A stretch of DNA of 14,468 nt from Bacteriovoracaceae bacterium (GTDB lineage: Bacteria; Bdellovibrionota; Bacteriovoracia; Bacteriovoracales; Bacteriovoracaceae): NCBI GenBank assembly GCA_947448095.1, contig CANFNN010000043.1:1-14468 (forward strand). Direction: 5' to 3'. Both the position numbers and the translations under genes were made by a program. Below are positions 12,860-14,468 of the stretch, one piece after another; within the stretch, counting starts at the first letter, position 1, and each line of letters opens with the position of its first letter. The notes beneath the pieces were generated by a model. The model was not told where the DNA came from. It ran no database searches and saw only the letters and a list, made by a program, of their open reading frames with translations.

Positions 12860-13477
12860 ATGGAAACGCCTAGAGCATATATCCCTAACCCAATCGTTAT
12901 TGAGCAAACAGCTCGCGGAGAGCGCCAATACGACATTTATTCCCGTTTACTCCTGGACCGGATCATTTTCCTAGGTACTGAAGTCAATGATGTTGTGGCC
13001 AACTTACTCGTGGCCCAGATGCTCTTTTTAGAGCAGTCAGACCCAGAAGCCCCGATTCATTTTTATATCAATTCTCCCGGTGGCTCTGTTTACGCGGGCC
13101 TTGGTATTTACGATATCATGCAACACGTGACGTGCCCGGTTTATACCTATTGCGTAGGGATGGCGGCTTCAATGGGATCCCTGCTGCTTCAAGCGGGTCA
13201 TGAGGGTCATCGTTATGCCCTTCCGCATGCTCGTATCATGATTCACCAACCTCTTGGTGGAGCTCGTGGACAGGCAACTGATATTGAAATTCAAGCGCGT
13301 GAAATTTTGGATTTAAAGAAACAATTGAATAACATTTACGTTAAGCACACTGGCAGAACGTACGAAGAGGTTGAGAAGGCCTGTGATCGTGATAATTATC
13401 TTGATCCAGGGAGAGCTAAAGAGTTCGGATTAATTGACAATATTATCTTGCCTAAAGGCAAATCGAAAAAAGTATAA
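12860..13477 (+). CDS. clpP: ATP-dependent Clp protease proteolytic subunit ClpP
   Basis: ClpP is the serine-protease barrel that degrades proteins fed to it by ClpX or ClpA. The catalytic triad is complete: S104 in GMAASMGS, H129 in MIHQPLGG and D178 in CDRDNY, with the same 25- and 49-residue spacings as E. coli ClpP. INSPGGSVYAGLGIYD (70-85) is the oxyanion-side signature. The N-terminus METPRAYIPNPIVIEQTARGERQYDIYSRLL matches the axial-loop region, so this start is right; AAAGGA lies five bases upstream. Length of 205 is normal. clpX follows after 9 bp as an operon. The final residues KGKSKKV are unusually basic. Confidence 0.97.
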   Translation: METPRAYIPNPIVIEQTARGERQYDIYSRLLLDRIIFLGTEVNDVVANLLVAQMLFLEQSDPEAPIHFYINSPGGSVYAGLGIYDIMQHVTCPVYTYCVGMAASMGSLLLQAGHEGHRYALPHARIMIHQPLGGARGQATDIEIQAREILDLKKQLNNIYVKHTGRTYEEVEKACDRDNYLDPGRAKEFGLIDNIILPKGKSKKV

Positions 13478-13486
13478 AAGGCGTTT

Positions 13487-14468
13487 ATGAGTAAAGAAAA
13501 AGCTGGCGGTTCGTACGGTAGTTTAAACTGTAACTTCTGTGGAAAAACACAGAAGGAAGTTAAAAAACTCATTGCTGGTCCAGGTGTCTACATCTGTGAT
13601 GAGTGTATCGAGTTATGTAATGACATTATTTATGAAGACTCGGTCAAAGCGGTTTCTAAAACTGCCACTGACAGCGTACCTAAGCCGCACGAAATCAAGG
13701 CCCACCTTGATACCTATGTGATTGGTCAAGACCGTGCCAAGAAAATTATTTCGGTAGCGGTTCATAACCATTACAAACGTATTTCGTATAAGTCTGCTAC
13801 CCGTGAAGGTGATGAAGTGGAGCTTGCGAAATCAAACATCTTGCTCGCAGGACCAACAGGTTCTGGTAAAACACTTATCGCTCAGTCACTAGCAAAGTTT
13901 TTGAACGTACCATTCGCAATTTGTGATGCTACGACCTTAACTGAAGCTGGTTACGTCGGTGAAGATGTTGAGAACGTGATTCTCTCCCTTCTTCAAAACT
14001 GTGACTTCGATGTTGAGCGTGCTCAACGTGGGATTGTCTACGTGGATGAGATCGATAAGATTGCCCGTAAGTCAGAAAATCCATCTATCACTCGAGACGT
14101 ATCGGGTGAGGGTGTTCAGCAAGCCTTATTGAAGCTCGTAGAGGGCTCGGTAGCGAACGTTCCACCTAAGGGCGGACGTAAGCATCCACAACAGGAATAT
14201 ATCCAGGTTGATACGAGAAATATTCTCTTTATCTGTGCTGGTGCTTTTGTTGGGTTGGATAAAATTATTGAAAAGCGTATGACGAAGTCTAAGTCAGTAG
14301 GACTGACTTCTGATAACACTTCCAAACTAGAAAAAACTCACTTTGAGAATCTTGGCGCTATTGAGCCAGGGGATTTAGTGAAGTTTGGTCTTATTCCAGA
14401 ATTTATTGGGCGACTTCCAGTGACAGCAATGCTCGAAGAACTTGATGAAAAAGCTTTGGTCTCGATTC
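13487..14468 (+). CDS. clpX: ATP-dependent Clp protease ATPase subunit ClpX (C-terminus cut by window edge)
   Basis: ClpX is the AAA+ unfoldase that recognises tagged substrates and threads them into ClpP. The frame is open from ATG 13487 to the window end, 327 codons of a protein usually near 420. The N-terminal zinc-binding domain has C15, C18, C37 and C40 (CNFC and CDEC). Then come Walker A GPTGSGKT at 122-129, the GYVGEDVEN segment, Walker B YVDEIDK with D187/E188, ITRDVSGEGVQQALLKLVEG, and the late FIGRLPV motif. All are as expected in an active ClpX. It lies 9 bp after clpP, with AAGG before the start, so the two are co-transcribed from the promoters ahead of clpP. The truncation is only the window boundary. 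Confidence 0.97.
   Translation, partial: MSKEKAGGSYGSLNCNFCGKTQKEVKKLIAGPGVYICDECIELCNDIIYEDSVKAVSKTATDSVPKPHEIKAHLDTYVIGQDRAKKIISVAVHNHYKRISYKSATREGDEVELAKSNILLAGPTGSGKTLIAQSLAKFLNVPFAICDATTLTEAGYVGEDVENVILSLLQNCDFDVERAQRGIVYVDEIDKIARKSENPSITRDVSGEGVQQALLKLVEGSVANVPPKGGRKHPQQEYIQVDTRNILFICAGAFVGLDKIIEKRMTKSKSVGLTSDNTSKLEKTHFENLGAIEPGDLVKFGLIPEFIGRLPVTAMLEELDEKALVSI

Noticed and set aside
12670..12873. 67-codon plus-strand frame before clpP
   Set aside because: No ribosome site, basic low-complexity product, overlaps the ahpC promoter, the sigma-32-like promoter and the clpP start.
1..14468. Mobile elements, CRISPR arrays, tRNA/rRNA genes, toxin-antitoxin pair
   Set aside because: No transposase, spaced repeat array, cloverleaf or rRNA signature was seen; the PIN domain belongs to PhoH and has no antitoxin beside it.

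Overview
The window looks like chromosomal DNA of a Gram-negative bacterium. It encodes several lipoproteins with clear lipoboxes, an outer-membrane barrel candidate, an OmpA-like protein and a probable RpoH-type heat-shock promoter. The gene content, with many PilZ, phosphorelay and unrecognised lipoprotein genes beside ordinary housekeeping genes, the moderate G+C and the frequent TTG starts behind strong Shine-Dalgarno sites suggest Bdellovibrionota, perhaps a Bacteriovorax-like predator. That assignment is inference. I see no insertion sequence, phage gene, CRISPR array, tRNA or rRNA. Most of the window reads as core genome rather than an imported island.

Left part (1-7731). An unrecognised minus-strand gene runs off the left edge. 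From 842 a co-directional plus-strand block follows: an acidic hypothetical protein, rsmD (16S rRNA methylation), coaD (CoA synthesis), a class I aminotransferase, a lipoprotein translationally coupled to a barrel-like outer-membrane protein, a PIN-PhoH ATPase/nuclease, and a PilZ (c-di-GMP effector) protein coupled to PhoH.

Middle part (7726-11715). Gene direction alternates here. It holds a cysteine-containing lipoprotein (minus), a free-standing Hpt phosphotransfer protein (plus), a 62-residue protein (plus), a soluble histidine kinase (plus), a Dps/OmpA-like lipoprotein operon (minus), and two small unrecognised genes facing each other. Three convergent pairs meet end to end, with an overlap of 6 bp or gaps of 0 and 8 bp, and no visible terminator. 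The Hpt and kinase genes could form a phosphorelay, but no receiver-domain protein is present. Several leaders here carry palindromes or hairpins.

Right part (11716-14468). A 2-Cys peroxiredoxin (minus) has a good promoter and a strong intrinsic terminator. It diverges from clpP-clpX (plus), the ATP-dependent protease. Upstream of clpP is a close match to the sigma-32 heat-shock promoter consensus. Dps, peroxiredoxin and ClpXP make this end stress-related. clpX is cut by the right edge.

No clearly new multi-gene system is visible. The best leads are the PhoH-PilZ coupling, the Hpt/kinase pair without a response regulator, the lipoprotein-barrel pair, the clpP leader and the terminator-less convergent junctions.
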